A stretch of 64,000 nucleotides of DNA from assembly GCA_947588955.1 (NCBI GenBank), contig CANPYX010000002.1, positions 124,001 to 188,000 of the forward strand. The letters are read 5' to 3'. The position numbers and the translations under genes were made by a program. How positions within the stretch are numbered: position 1 is the stretch's first letter; every line of letters begins with the position of its first letter. The stretch is from an uncultured Oscillospiraceae bacterium (GTDB lineage: Bacteria; Bacillota; Clostridia; Oscillospirales; Oscillospiraceae). The notes beneath the pieces were generated by a model. It worked only from the letters and a program-made list of their open reading frames with translations. It did no database searches and had not been told where the DNA came from. This document shows, in pieces, positions 1 to 7,838 of the stretch.

Positions 1-1
1 T

Positions 2-2173
2 GTGATATCCTTTAATTCAAGCGGCAAACGGGTGGAGGGCTATACCCTTGAGACCACCGCGGGAGGGGACGTATATCCCATTGTAATGGCGGAGGACATG
101 ATATACTCTGCCATGAACATCGAGGAAATGGTGGCGTACGCCGAGAGCACGGGGCTCAACGTTTTGGGAGCTGTCAACGCCGACTTCTTTTACAGCAGCA
201 TGAGCCTGCCACTGGGCGGAGTTATCCAGGACGGCAGGTATATTTCAGATATGAACGGGGAGAATATGCTGGCGTTTACCGACTCCGGAGCCTTTTGCTC
301 CGTTAAGCCCGATGTGACCATGACCCTGGACAACAAAGGCGGCGGCAGATATTTTGACTATGATACAGGGGAGTTCATAGATAATCAGGGCAAGAGTGTC
401 ACCGTTGACCATTACAACAAGGTACGCACCAACGCGGGTGGGTTATTTCTGTATAACAGTGCCTTTCACAGTGAGTCCACAAACACCAGTCTCCCCGGCT
501 GGGCGGTTATCTTCCGGATTATTTCGGGCGAGATCACGGTCTCCGGCACCGTGGAGCTTCAGGTCGAAAAGGTGATACCCTCTGGCACGGACTATCCCCT
601 GGAGGAGGGGCATATGGTGCTGACCTCCCAGGCTAACGGGAGGTATCCCGATACATATAAGGATTTCAGCGCGGGTGACAGGGTGACGCTGACGACGGTG
701 TGCTCCGACGAAAGGCTTTCCAACGCCGTTTGGGGCACGGGCTGCGGCGATATGCTTGTTGAAAACGGGGAGATGACGGACCCAGAGGGCTGGGATCAGG
801 ATCTTATAAAATCACACCCTCGGACCGCCATTGGAATCAAGGACGACGGCTCCGTGGTGGCCTATGTGGTGGACGGGAGGAGCAGCACACATTCAAACGG
901 GGCGCTTATGGAGGAGATCTCCGCCGACCTTATCGCAAAGGGCTGTAAAACCGTTGTTAACCTTGACGGCGGCGGCTCCTCGGCAATGGTTGTGAAGCTC
1001 CCAGGCGATGATACCTGCACCGTGGTGAACCGACCCTCCGACGGAAAGCCCCGAGACTGCTCAACCTACATACTTTTCGTATCCGACAGGAAGCCGGACG
1101 GCATTCCCGCAAGGCTTGGGATTGAAAACGACGGGGCGTTTGTTCTGGCTGGCTCACCCATGGGGCTTGAGTTCACCTGCACCGACAGGTCCGGCAATCC
1201 CGCGCCGGTGCCAGAGGACATTGATGTATCCTGTGAGCTTGGGACATATGATGACGGAGTTTATTTTGCCGGCGGCGAGCCGGGCGTGGATAAGCTGAGC
1301 CTCCGGTCGCACTCGACGGGAATTACGGGTACGGCGACGGTACACATTACTGACACTGTTGATTCCCTGACGGTAACAGACGCCGAGACCGGTGAAAGAC
1401 CGGTGCTCAGCGACCTTGAGGACGGGGCTGTGCTTGAGCTTAATGTGTCCGCGACTTACCTCACAAGGCCCGTAAGCATAAGCAGGGACAACGTTGAATA
1501 TGAGCTGACAATGGGTCTGGGAGATGTGACGGAGGGCGTCATTACCTTCCGCAAGGGCGAGGTCACCGAGGGGGAGCTTACAGTCTCCGCAGGAGGGCAG
1601 ACATTGACCTATCCCGTCACCTTTGAGGCACCCGTGGGCTTTGAGGACGCTGCCGGTCATTGGGCGGAGGAGAGCATAAACAGGCTTTACGCCTTGGGCG
1701 TTGTGACAGGAAACGACGACGGGCTCTATCATCCCGACGGGCAGATGACACGCGGCGGGTTTGTCATGATGATATGGAACGCGCTGGGAAAGCCCACAGT
1801 GGACGGCGTGTGTCAATATACCGACGTTCCGGAGGGAATATGGTATTATGATGCCGTGAATTGGTCGCAGGCTGTGGGGCTCACCTCCGGCAGCGGCGAC
1901 GGAATATTTAATCCTGATGGCAGCCTGACCAGGCAGGACGCCTTCACGCTCATATATAAGCTTCTGGATATGATGCGTCTGGAGCTTCCCACAGGGGATG
2001 AAACGACGCTTGCGGACTTTTCTGACGCCGGCGATATATCCGATTACGCGCTTGCCCCGGTTACGTCGCTTGCCGCGTATGGGCTTGTCAGCGGCAACGA
2101 CAATATGCTTATGCCGAAAAAAGGTTTGACAAGGGCGGAGATGGCGATGCTTCTTTGTAAGGCGTTATTCTGA
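2..2173 (+). CDS. Phosphodiester glycosidase (NAGPA) domain protein with three SLH domains, 5' partial
   Basis: The reading frame is open from the window edge, and the first codon in frame is GTG at 2. No signal peptide is visible, so the true start is probably upstream. Residues ~1-360 match the phosphodiester glycosidase (NAGPA-like) family: the signature NLDGGGSSAM lies near residue 320, with an upstream AVNADFF block. A beta-rich linker (~370-540) follows. Three S-layer homology repeats come next (~546, ~606, ~671 to the end), each with the typical GHWAEE / DVPEGIWYYDAV / F-PDG-LTR pattern. SLH repeats normally bind a secondary cell-wall polymer, so this is probably a surface enzyme removing a capped sugar from a phosphodiester; the substrate is unknown. 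A second NAGPA-type protein lies at 38990-40282. Confidence 0.85.
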   Translation: MISFNSSGKRVEGYTLETTAGGDVYPIVMAEDMIYSAMNIEEMVAYAESTGLNVLGAVNADFFYSSMSLPLGGVIQDGRYISDMNGENMLAFTDSGAFCSVKPDVTMTLDNKGGGRYFDYDTGEFIDNQGKSVTVDHYNKVRTNAGGLFLYNSAFHSESTNTSLPGWAVIFRIISGEITVSGTVELQVEKVIPSGTDYPLEEGHMVLTSQANGRYPDTYKDFSAGDRVTLTTVCSDERLSNAVWGTGCGDMLVENGEMTDPEGWDQDLIKSHPRTAIGIKDDGSVVAYVVDGRSSTHSNGALMEEISADLIAKGCKTVVNLDGGGSSAMVVKLPGDDTCTVVNRPSDGKPRDCSTYILFVSDRKPDGIPARLGIENDGAFVLAGSPMGLEFTCTDRSGNPAPVPEDIDVSCELGTYDDGVYFAGGEPGVDKLSLRSHSTGITGTATVHITDTVDSLTVTDAETGERPVLSDLEDGAVLELNVSATYLTRPVSISRDNVEYELTMGLGDVTEGVITFRKGEVTEGELTVSAGGQTLTYPVTFEAPVGFEDAAGHWAEESINRLYALGVVTGNDDGLYHPDGQMTRGGFVMMIWNALGKPTVDGVCQYTDVPEGIWYYDAVNWSQAVGLTSGSGDGIFNPDGSLTRQDAFTLIYKLLDMMRLELPTGDETTLADFSDAGDISDYALAPVTSLAAYGLVSGNDNMLMPKKGLTRAEMAMLLCKALF

Positions 2174-2205
2174 AATTTCAGATAAAAAATAGAGGAGGAG
2201 TTTAA

Positions 2206-3480
2206 ATGGCTGTTCATGTCGTAAACGAGGCGCGCAGGTGCCTTCACTGCAAAAACCCCATGTGCCGGACGGGCTGTCCCATCAACACCAACATCCCGGA
2301 GATGATAGAGCTCTTCCGAACGGGTCACAAGAAGGAAGCGGGGGAGATGCTCTTTGAGAACAATCCGCTCTCAGTGTTCTGCTCTCTGGTATGCAACCAT
2401 GAGAACCAGTGCGAGGGGCACTGCGTACTGGGGAGGAAGGGCGCGCCGGTGCAGATCTCCAGCATTGAAAACTACATATCCGACGCCTACCTTGACGACC
2501 CGGAGCTGAAGCGCGCGCCAAGGGTAGGGCAGAGAGTGGCGATCATCGGCTCTGGTCCCGCGGGGCTCACCATCGCCGTCAAGCTCGCCCAAAAGGGGTA
2601 TGACATCACCATCTTTGAGAGCAAATATAAGATAGGCGGCGTTCTGCGCTACGGAATACCCGATTTCCGCCTGCCAAAGACGGTGATCGAGCGGTACAAG
2701 AAGCAGCTTTTGCGGCTGGGCATAAAAATAAGACCCAACGCCGCCATCGGACTCGCCCTAACGGTGGACGACCTTCAAAGGGACGGCTACGAGGCTATAT
2801 TTATCGGCACCGGCGTTTGGAAGGCAAACAAGCTCAATGTGCCCGGTGAGAGTCTGGGACATGTCCACTACGCCATCGATTATCTGGTGGACCCGGACGT
2901 ATTTATAATCGGCGAGAGGCTTGTGGTCATCGGCGCGGGCAATTCCGCCATGGATGTGGCGCGTACGGCGCTGCGCAAGGGCTCGCGTCATGTACACGTT
3001 TTCTGCCGCGAGCCAAAGGCGGCGGCCAGCGAGAGGGAGCTGGACTACGCCATAGCCGACGGGGTGGACATGATGTACGGCATTGAGACCGTGGAGATAC
3101 GCGACGACGGCGTGGTGTACCGCCAAAGGACCTTTGATGAGGATGGGAACGTTACGGCGGTTTCCGACCCCATGCTTTTCCCCTGCGACAATGTTATCGT
3201 CGCCATAAGCCAGGGCGCACAGAGCCGCATTGTCAACACCACCACGGGGCTGCAGATGAACGAGCGCGGACTTCTTGCCACGGACGAGCACGGGCGCACC
3301 ACCCGCGAGGGCATTTTTGCCGCGGGGGACGTATCTCTGGGCGCCAAGACGGTGGTGGAGGCGGCGCGCAGCGCCAAAATTGTGGCGGATGAGATGGACC
3401 GATACCTCACCCAAAAACGTGAGGGCAGAGAGCCCAAAAAGCTTGAGGACCTGCCTGTGACCAACAGGGCTGAGGACTGA
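2206..3480 (+). CDS. GltD/SudA-like NAD(P)H flavin oxidoreductase
   Basis: This is a 424-residue flavoprotein of the glutamate-synthase small-subunit family (also SudA/NfnB-like). The N-terminus carries two Fe-S cysteine groups: Cys12, 15, 20 and 24 in CLHCKNPMCRTGCP, then a second CSLVC-x-CEGHC group near residue 65. A FAD dinucleotide fold follows (VAIIGSGPAG near residue 111), then an NAD(P) fold (VVIGAGNSA near 240). The C-terminal GIFAAGDVSLG matches the FAD-contacting end of these enzymes. The start ATG follows GAGGAGG closely. No gltB-like large subunit or NfnA-like partner is adjacent, so it may act as a stand-alone electron-transfer subunit (NAD(P)H to ferredoxin or sulfur compounds). 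The exact reaction cannot be told from sequence. Confidence 0.85.
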   Translation: MAVHVVNEARRCLHCKNPMCRTGCPINTNIPEMIELFRTGHKKEAGEMLFENNPLSVFCSLVCNHENQCEGHCVLGRKGAPVQISSIENYISDAYLDDPELKRAPRVGQRVAIIGSGPAGLTIAVKLAQKGYDITIFESKYKIGGVLRYGIPDFRLPKTVIERYKKQLLRLGIKIRPNAAIGLALTVDDLQRDGYEAIFIGTGVWKANKLNVPGESLGHVHYAIDYLVDPDVFIIGERLVVIGAGNSAMDVARTALRKGSRHVHVFCREPKAAASERELDYAIADGVDMMYGIETVEIRDDGVVYRQRTFDEDGNVTAVSDPMLFPCDNVIVAISQGAQSRIVNTTTGLQMNERGLLATDEHGRTTREGIFAAGDVSLGAKTVVEAARSAKIVADEMDRYLTQKREGREPKKLEDLPVTNRAED

Positions 3481-3504
3481 GAGAGTAAGACCACATTTCA
3501 AATT

Positions 3505-3573
3505 GCCGGCAAAGACCAACGGTCTTTGCCGGCAGGCTGAGCCGGACAGGTGTAAGATCCTGTCCGGCTTTTG
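3505..3573 (+). terminator. Tandem hairpins after the GltD-like gene; the second is a rho-independent terminator
   Basis: Two perfect hairpins sit in the gap. The first pairs 3505-3517 with 3521-3533 (13 bp, AAC loop) and has no T-run. The second pairs GCCGGACAGG (3541-3550) with CCTGTCCGGC (3559-3568) and is followed by TTTT, a normal intrinsic terminator for the upstream gene. Confidence 0.75.
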
Positions 3574-3643
3574 TCATTCCGCCGTCCTCCGTCATAGTAT
3601 GTATCGGACGCCGGGCGTCCAAAAAAATATGGAGGACAATAAA

Positions 3644-4105
3644 TTGGAAAATATGAAGCCCGATATGGGCTCTGATTGCGGCTATATGTGCGGCATGCTG
3701 CCAATGTGCGCGCCCCTTGCCACCTCCTGGGTACCGCCCCAGGGCGAGAACCCGCCCATGTACGCTCCTCAGGAGGCGCTTACTCGCGGGACCCTGTTCC
3801 CAGGTCTTGACCTTCCCTTTATGAACATGGTCAACAAGACCAACCCCTACGCCGGAACTCCCCTCGGCGAGCTCATGGCGCTTGCCTTCATGGCGAAGGA
3901 GCTCCAGCTCTACCTTGATACCCACCCCGACGACAAGGAGGCGTTCAAGGCGCTGAGGGACACTCTCGCCCTGAAGCGCGAGGGCATGGCGAGGTACGTG
4001 AAGCTCTACGGTCCGCTTACCTTCGACCAGGTAGAGGACTGTGAAAAATATACCTGGCCCGATGGTCCGTGGCCCTGGGAATACAGCGAAAGGATGGGCA
4101 AATAA
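3644..4105 (+). CDS. Spore coat protein, CotJA-CotJB fusion
   Basis: The protein is about 153 residues. Residues ~35-55 (MYAPQEALTRGTLFPGLDLP) match CotJA. Residues ~70-153 (ELMALAFMAKELQLYLDTHP through YTWPDGPWPWE) match CotJB, which is normally a separate ~80-residue protein. Both domains are in one uninterrupted frame, so the two cotJ genes are fused here. The best start is TTG 3644, eight bases after GGAGG (3631-3635); ATG 3629 overlaps that site and ATG 3653 is 17 bases away. A Cys/Met-rich N-terminus (CGYMCGMLPMC) precedes the CotJA box. CotJC follows after two bases, the classic cotJ order. CotJ proteins are sporulation proteins of the inner coat made in the mother cell. Confidence 0.85.
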   Translation: MENMKPDMGSDCGYMCGMLPMCAPLATSWVPPQGENPPMYAPQEALTRGTLFPGLDLPFMNMVNKTNPYAGTPLGELMALAFMAKELQLYLDTHPDDKEAFKALRDTLALKREGMARYVKLYGPLTFDQVEDCEKYTWPDGPWPWEYSERMGK

Positions 4106-4107
4106 GT

Positions 4108-4704
4108 ATGTTTTCGTATACAAAAAGTCTTCAGTACCCCGTAAAGATACGCAACACAAACCCCGCGCTGGCAAAATTCATAATCAGTCAATACGGAGGA
4201 CCCGACGGCGAGCTCGCCGCGTCGCTCAGGTATCTGAGCCAGCGATACTCCATGCCCTATCCTGAGCTTCGGGGGCTCCTTACCGACATCGGCGTTGAGG
4301 AGCTGGGGCACTTTGAGATGGTCGCTGCCGTCGTCCATCAGCTCACCCGTGATATGACGCCCGAGGAGATTAAGAAGGCTGGCTTTGATACCTACTTCGT
4401 GGACCACACCGCCGGTATTTACCCCCAGTTCGCCTCGGGAACCCCTTGGACCGCCGCCACTATAGGCGTCAAGGGCGACGTTATCACTGACCTTACGGAG
4501 GATATGGGCGCGGAGCAGAAGGCACGTACAACCTATGACAACATCCTCAGGCTCTCCGACGACCTCGACGTGAACAACGTCATGAAGTTCCTCCGTGAGC
4601 GCGAGGTAGTACACTTCCAGCGCTTCGGCGAGGCTCTGGGCAATACCCTGCAAAAGCTTGATCAGAAAAACGTCTACTACATGAATCCGTCGTTCGACAA
4701 ATAA
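4108..4704 (+). CDS. cotJC: Spore coat protein CotJC (manganese catalase family)
   Basis: The protein is 198 residues, close to the usual CotJC length (~190). It has the four-helix manganese-catalase fold; helix motifs such as DIGVEELGHFEMV and REREVVHFQRFGEAL carry the Glu/His pairs that would ligand a dimanganese centre. ATG 4108 is chosen because it follows the CotJA-B stop directly and has AAAGGATGG upstream; the longer frame from 4069 overlaps the previous gene. In Bacillus CotJC is a coat protein; catalase activity is plausible but unproven here. An intrinsic terminator follows at 4711-4745. Confidence 0.92.
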   Translation: MFSYTKSLQYPVKIRNTNPALAKFIISQYGGPDGELAASLRYLSQRYSMPYPELRGLLTDIGVEELGHFEMVAAVVHQLTRDMTPEEIKKAGFDTYFVDHTAGIYPQFASGTPWTAATIGVKGDVITDLTEDMGAEQKARTTYDNILRLSDDLDVNNVMKFLREREVVHFQRFGEALGNTLQKLDQKNVYYMNPSFDK

Positions 4705-4710
4705 AGGAAA

Positions 4711-4745
4711 CGGGAGGTCCTAAAGCTTGGGACCTCCCGATTTTT
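4711..4745. terminator. Intrinsic terminator between cotJC and the LacI gene
   Basis: CGGGAGGTCC (4711-4720) pairs perfectly with GGACCTCCCG (4730-4739), followed by ATTTTT. It lies between convergent genes. Confidence 0.85.
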
Positions 4746-4770
4746 AATGTAAATTCAGACTTTCGCGCGG

Positions 4771-5769
4771 TCAGGTGGATTGGCGTTCTACGATTTCCGA
4801 ATAGATCATGACCTTGCGGCTTATATGCTCACCCTGCAGGACGCTGTAAACATCCTTAGCCACAGTCATGCTCAGATCGTACAGCATGTTGTCAAGGGAG
4901 GTGAGTGTGGGGGTGCACATCTCAGTGTAGCTTGAATTGTTTATGCCGATGACCGCCACGTCCTCAGGTACGCGCAGGCCCATTTCCTTCAGCGCGCGTA
5001 TGCCGATGACGGCAAGCATATCCTCGGAAAAGATCATTCCGTTGGTGTCGGGGTGACTTCGCATGAGCTCCTGGGTCGCCTGATATATCAGAGGTATACC
5101 CGTACCGGTCTCAATGACCAGAGGCTCATTACCGGAACACCAGCGCGCAACGCCCTCCTCGTAGCCTTCGCGCTTTAAAAGGTTGCTGGGGGTATAGTGG
5201 TTCACAATAAACGCCGTGTTTTTCCTGCCCTTGTCCGAAAGAAGCCTGACACATTCCGAGACGCCCCCGCGCTCGTCAGCTACAATGCTGAAAACGTTGG
5301 GCAGGTCGATAACACCGTTGCATATGAAAACAGGAATGTCGGTAAGGTACTTTTTTAATGCGCGCTTGACATTCTCGGTCTGGTAGACGGAACCCATAAG
5401 CACAGCCGCGTCAACCTTTTTCTGCTGGAGCACCTGTATGTATTGAAGCTGCTCCTCGTCACCCGATCCGGTGTTGTAGATGAGGCAGGAATAGCCGTGC
5501 TTTGAAAGCTCACGCTGGAGGTAAAATACGCCGTCAGTGTGGTGAGTGGTGCGGATGTCGGATATGAGAATGCCCACCATTCGCGATGATTGCGTGACAA
5601 GGCTCCGCGCCGTCTCGTCAGGAATATAGCTGTATTCCTCCAAAAGCTTTATGATTCGCGCGCGGGTTGACTTCTTTACGTTTGGCTGGTTATTGACGAC
5701 GCGGGACACAGTACTGGGGGAGACGTTGGCGATTTTAGCGATGTCATATATCGTGACTTTCTGCGGCAA
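4771..5769 (-). CDS. LacI-family transcriptional regulator
   Basis: This is a LacI/GalR repressor of ~332 residues. The N-terminal helix-turn-helix is clear (VTIYDIAKIANVSPSTVSRVV), followed by the hinge helix (PDETARSLV) and a periplasmic-binding-protein-like effector domain (GILISDI..., VIGINNSSYTEMCTPTLTSL). The chosen start is TTG at 5769, eight bases after TTAGGGG; no ATG is suitably placed, and the longer frame adds an unrelated hydrophobic stretch over the promoter. It is divergent from the catabolic operon starting at 6173. Two LacI-type operators (5881-5894, 6077-6090) lie between them, so it very probably controls that operon and itself. The ligand is probably a small carbohydrate-like or acidic molecule handled by the operon, which is inference. 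Confidence 0.92.
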   Translation of the reverse strand: MPQKVTIYDIAKIANVSPSTVSRVVNNQPNVKKSTRARIIKLLEEYSYIPDETARSLVTQSSRMVGILISDIRTTHHTDGVFYLQRELSKHGYSCLIYNTGSGDEEQLQYIQVLQQKKVDAAVLMGSVYQTENVKRALKKYLTDIPVFICNGVIDLPNVFSIVADERGGVSECVRLLSDKGRKNTAFIVNHYTPSNLLKREGYEEGVARWCSGNEPLVIETGTGIPLIYQATQELMRSHPDTNGMIFSEDMLAVIGIRALKEMGLRVPEDVAVIGINNSSYTEMCTPTLTSLDNMLYDLSMTVAKDVYSVLQGEHISRKVMIYSEIVERQST

Positions 5770-5821
5770 GCGATCAGCCCCTAAGTGGATAAATCCAAGT
5801 TTGATATAAATGTACATATTT

Positions 5822-5849
5822 ATTTTACATGTTTTATTAAAAATGTCAA
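5822..5849 (-). promoter_or_regulatory. Promoter of the LacI gene
   Basis: On the minus strand TTGACA (complement of 5844-5849) and TAAAAT (complement of 5822-5827) are 16 bases apart, about 50 bases upstream of the TTG start. Confidence 0.6.
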
Positions 5850-5880
5850 GGCGTAGTAATAACAAAAGAAAAATAAAATT

Positions 5881-5894
5881 TGAAATCGATTGCA
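5881..5894 (+). promoter_or_regulatory. LacI-type operator O1
   Basis: TGAAATCGATTGCA is a near-palindrome (TGnAATCGATTnCA) with the central CG typical of LacI-family operators. It sits just upstream of the operon -35 box (5903). An exact inverted copy is at 6077-6090. Confidence 0.8.
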
Positions 5895-5902
5895 AAAATG
5901 TG

Positions 5903-5930
5903 TTGACATTTGAAAATATTGTGTTACAAT
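5903..5930 (+). promoter_or_regulatory. Promoter of the catabolic operon
   Basis: TTGACA (5903-5908) and TACAAT (5925-5930) are 16 bases apart. The leader to the first gene is about 235 bases and contains operator O2. The rest of the 5770-6172 gap holds the two operators and the divergent LacI promoter; I see no gene in it. Confidence 0.75.
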
Positions 5931-6076
5931 AGGAATATCAAAACAATTGGCGGTTATATTTTCTCCAGCTGTCAATTGACCCAATGTGCTTTGAGGAAAA
6001 ATCGCATATTTGGTCATTATTGCCCAAACCGGTTATTTGCGGCGCTGTGAGAGGAGGGGATTTGTACTTTTAAAAA

Positions 6077-6090
6077 TGCAATCGATTTCA
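6077..6090 (-). promoter_or_regulatory. LacI-type operator O2 (inverted copy)
   Basis: TGCAATCGATTTCA is the exact reverse complement of O1. The centre-to-centre distance is 196 bp, downstream of the promoter, an arrangement compatible with repression by DNA looping or a roadblock. Confidence 0.8.
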
Positions 6091-6172
6091 GCATATTGCT
6101 GAACCTATTGGAACTGCGGCGCCACGGTCCGCAGCGGAAGAATGAATCACACGATCGGAAAGAGACAATAAC

Positions 6173-7087
6173 ATGAAAATTTCTATTCTTGGCGCCGGCG
6201 CTATGGGGATGCTGTTTGGCGCATACCTTTCCCGCAGAAATCAGGTTTGGCTGGTTGATGTTGACGAGGGCAGGGTAAACAGGATACGGTCCGACGGCGT
6301 GTCTGTGAGGGAGAAGGACGGAAGCGAGGAGCACTTTTTTCCACAAGCTGTGACGGATACTGCCGCACTTGGGGAAATGGACCTTGTCATTGTGTTCGTA
6401 AAATCCATGTACACTCTGTCTGCGCTTGAGAGCAATCGCCGCCTTTTGGGAAAGGACACATATTTGATGACACTGCAAAACGGCGCAGGTCATGAGGAAA
6501 AGCTGCTTCGCTTTACGGACCCGGATCATGTAGTCATCGGGACGACGCAGCACAACGCGTCGGTTCTGGGCGACGGATACACATTCCACGGAGGGTCCGG
6601 GCACACGTCCATCGGGTCATCCGGCAGCGGAGGACAAGACCTTCGGGAGATCGCGGAGGAATTTACAAGGTGCGGCATTGAGTGCTCGGTGTGTGACGAT
6701 GTTAAAAAGCAGATATGGATGAAGCTCTTCACCAACGCGTCGGCAAGCGCTCTGACGGCGGTGCTCCAGGTGCCGCTGGGGTATATTTACGACGACCCAG
6801 ACGCCCGTGCAGCAATGCACGCCCTGTGCCGCGAGGCTGTGGAGGTGGCAAACGCCGAAGGAGGCGCACGCTTTGATGTCCCGGAAGCGATAGAGTCGGT
6901 AGAGAATGTTTGCAAGGGCTCCGGAGGCGGCTATACCTCGATATACGCCGACATCAAAAACGGACGGCGGACAGAGGTGGATTCCATAAGCGGAGCGGTG
7001 GTCGATACGGCAAAGCGCCTGGGGGTATCCGCCCCGTGCCACGAGATGATCGTCCGTCTCATCCACGCGATGGAGCGGCGGCCATAA
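6173..7087 (+). CDS. Ketopantoate reductase (PanE/ApbA) family oxidoreductase
   Basis: This 304-residue protein has an N-terminal Rossmann fold with GAGAMG (residues 7-12), typical of NADP-binding PanE/ApbA enzymes. The helical C-terminal domain includes KKQIWMKLFTNASASALTAV and the GGGYTSIYADIKNGRRTEVD segment, which corresponds to the family's catalytic-domain signature (active-site Lys, Asn and Glu). True PanE makes pantoate for coenzyme A, but many paralogues reduce other 2-oxo acids. As the first gene of a LacI-controlled uptake operon it more likely reduces a 2-keto acid or oxidises a 2-hydroxy acid from the imported compound. That role is inferred from context only. Confidence 0.82.
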   Translation: MKISILGAGAMGMLFGAYLSRRNQVWLVDVDEGRVNRIRSDGVSVREKDGSEEHFFPQAVTDTAALGEMDLVIVFVKSMYTLSALESNRRLLGKDTYLMTLQNGAGHEEKLLRFTDPDHVVIGTTQHNASVLGDGYTFHGGSGHTSIGSSGSGGQDLREIAEEFTRCGIECSVCDDVKKQIWMKLFTNASASALTAVLQVPLGYIYDDPDARAAMHALCREAVEVANAEGGARFDVPEAIESVENVCKGSGGGYTSIYADIKNGRRTEVDSISGAVVDTAKRLGVSAPCHEMIVRLIHAMERRP

Positions 7088-7113
7088 TATTTACGGAATG
7101 ATAAGGAGGAGAA

Positions 7114-7794
7114 ATGAGCGTATATGAACTTGGAGGGCTGAGGGTGATCGACCTGACAAAGCCGCTGGACCCGGCAACGGAGACGCGCCGCTGCCATATG
7201 TATCGCTTCAACACCGGGGGACCAATCCCCGACTTCCACACGATCATGGACCTGACAAGTCACCTGGGGACCCACTGCGAATGCCCGTATCACCACGACG
7301 ACACCTGGCCGGACGTTGCCTCGCTGCCTCTGACAAGCTTTATTGGCCGGGGAATTTACGCCGTGATTGAGGGAGCGGAGCCGAACAGCCACATTACGGC
7401 GCAGATCCTTGACCGTGCGCTGGGAGACAAGGTGAGACCGGAGGACGTGGTCATACTTGATTCGCCCTATAAGCTGCCTCCGTTTACGGACAAGACCAAC
7501 ACACCGGAGGATAAGAGGCTTTTCGTTAACGGAGAGACGGCAAAATGGATGGTGGAACACCGCGTCAAGTCCGTAGGGTTTGGCGATGGGGTGTCCATCG
7601 AAAACAGCAACGAGGACGTAAAGCCCTTCCACGACATCTGCATGGCGGAGAACATCACATTCCTTGAGGTCCTGAAAAACCTGGACAAGCTTGAAAAGGA
7701 GACCTTTTTTATCTCATTTGCCCCGCTTCCCATAAAGGGCCTTGATTCCTGCCCTGTTCGTGTTTACGCAATAGAGGGGATAGAGGGGTTCTGA
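7114..7794 (+). CDS. Cyclase / kynurenine-formamidase-like metal-dependent hydrolase
   Basis: The 226-residue protein belongs to the cyclase family (PF04199 type). The metal-binding signature HxGTHxDxPxH appears as HLGTHCECPYHH from residue 50, with Glu in place of the usual Asp. Members include kynurenine formamidase and isatin hydrolase, which open cyclic amides, lactones or formamides using Zn or Mn. AAGGAGGAG precedes the ATG. It is 26 bases after the ketopantoate-reductase-like gene and in the same operon, so it probably opens or hydrolyses an intermediate of the imported substrate. Confidence 0.82.
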   Translation: MSVYELGGLRVIDLTKPLDPATETRRCHMYRFNTGGPIPDFHTIMDLTSHLGTHCECPYHHDDTWPDVASLPLTSFIGRGIYAVIEGAEPNSHITAQILDRALGDKVRPEDVVILDSPYKLPPFTDKTNTPEDKRLFVNGETAKWMVEHRVKSVGFGDGVSIENSNEDVKPFHDICMAENITFLEVLKNLDKLEKETFFISFAPLPIKGLDSCPVRVYAIEGIEGF

Positions 7795-7838
7795 GGTGAG
7801 TAAATTGCCGATCCACAAATGTATGCTTTGAACTAATT

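Noticed and set aside
2206-3480. Glutamate synthase small subunit with a partner
   Set aside because: No gltB-like large subunit is adjacent; only the family can be named.
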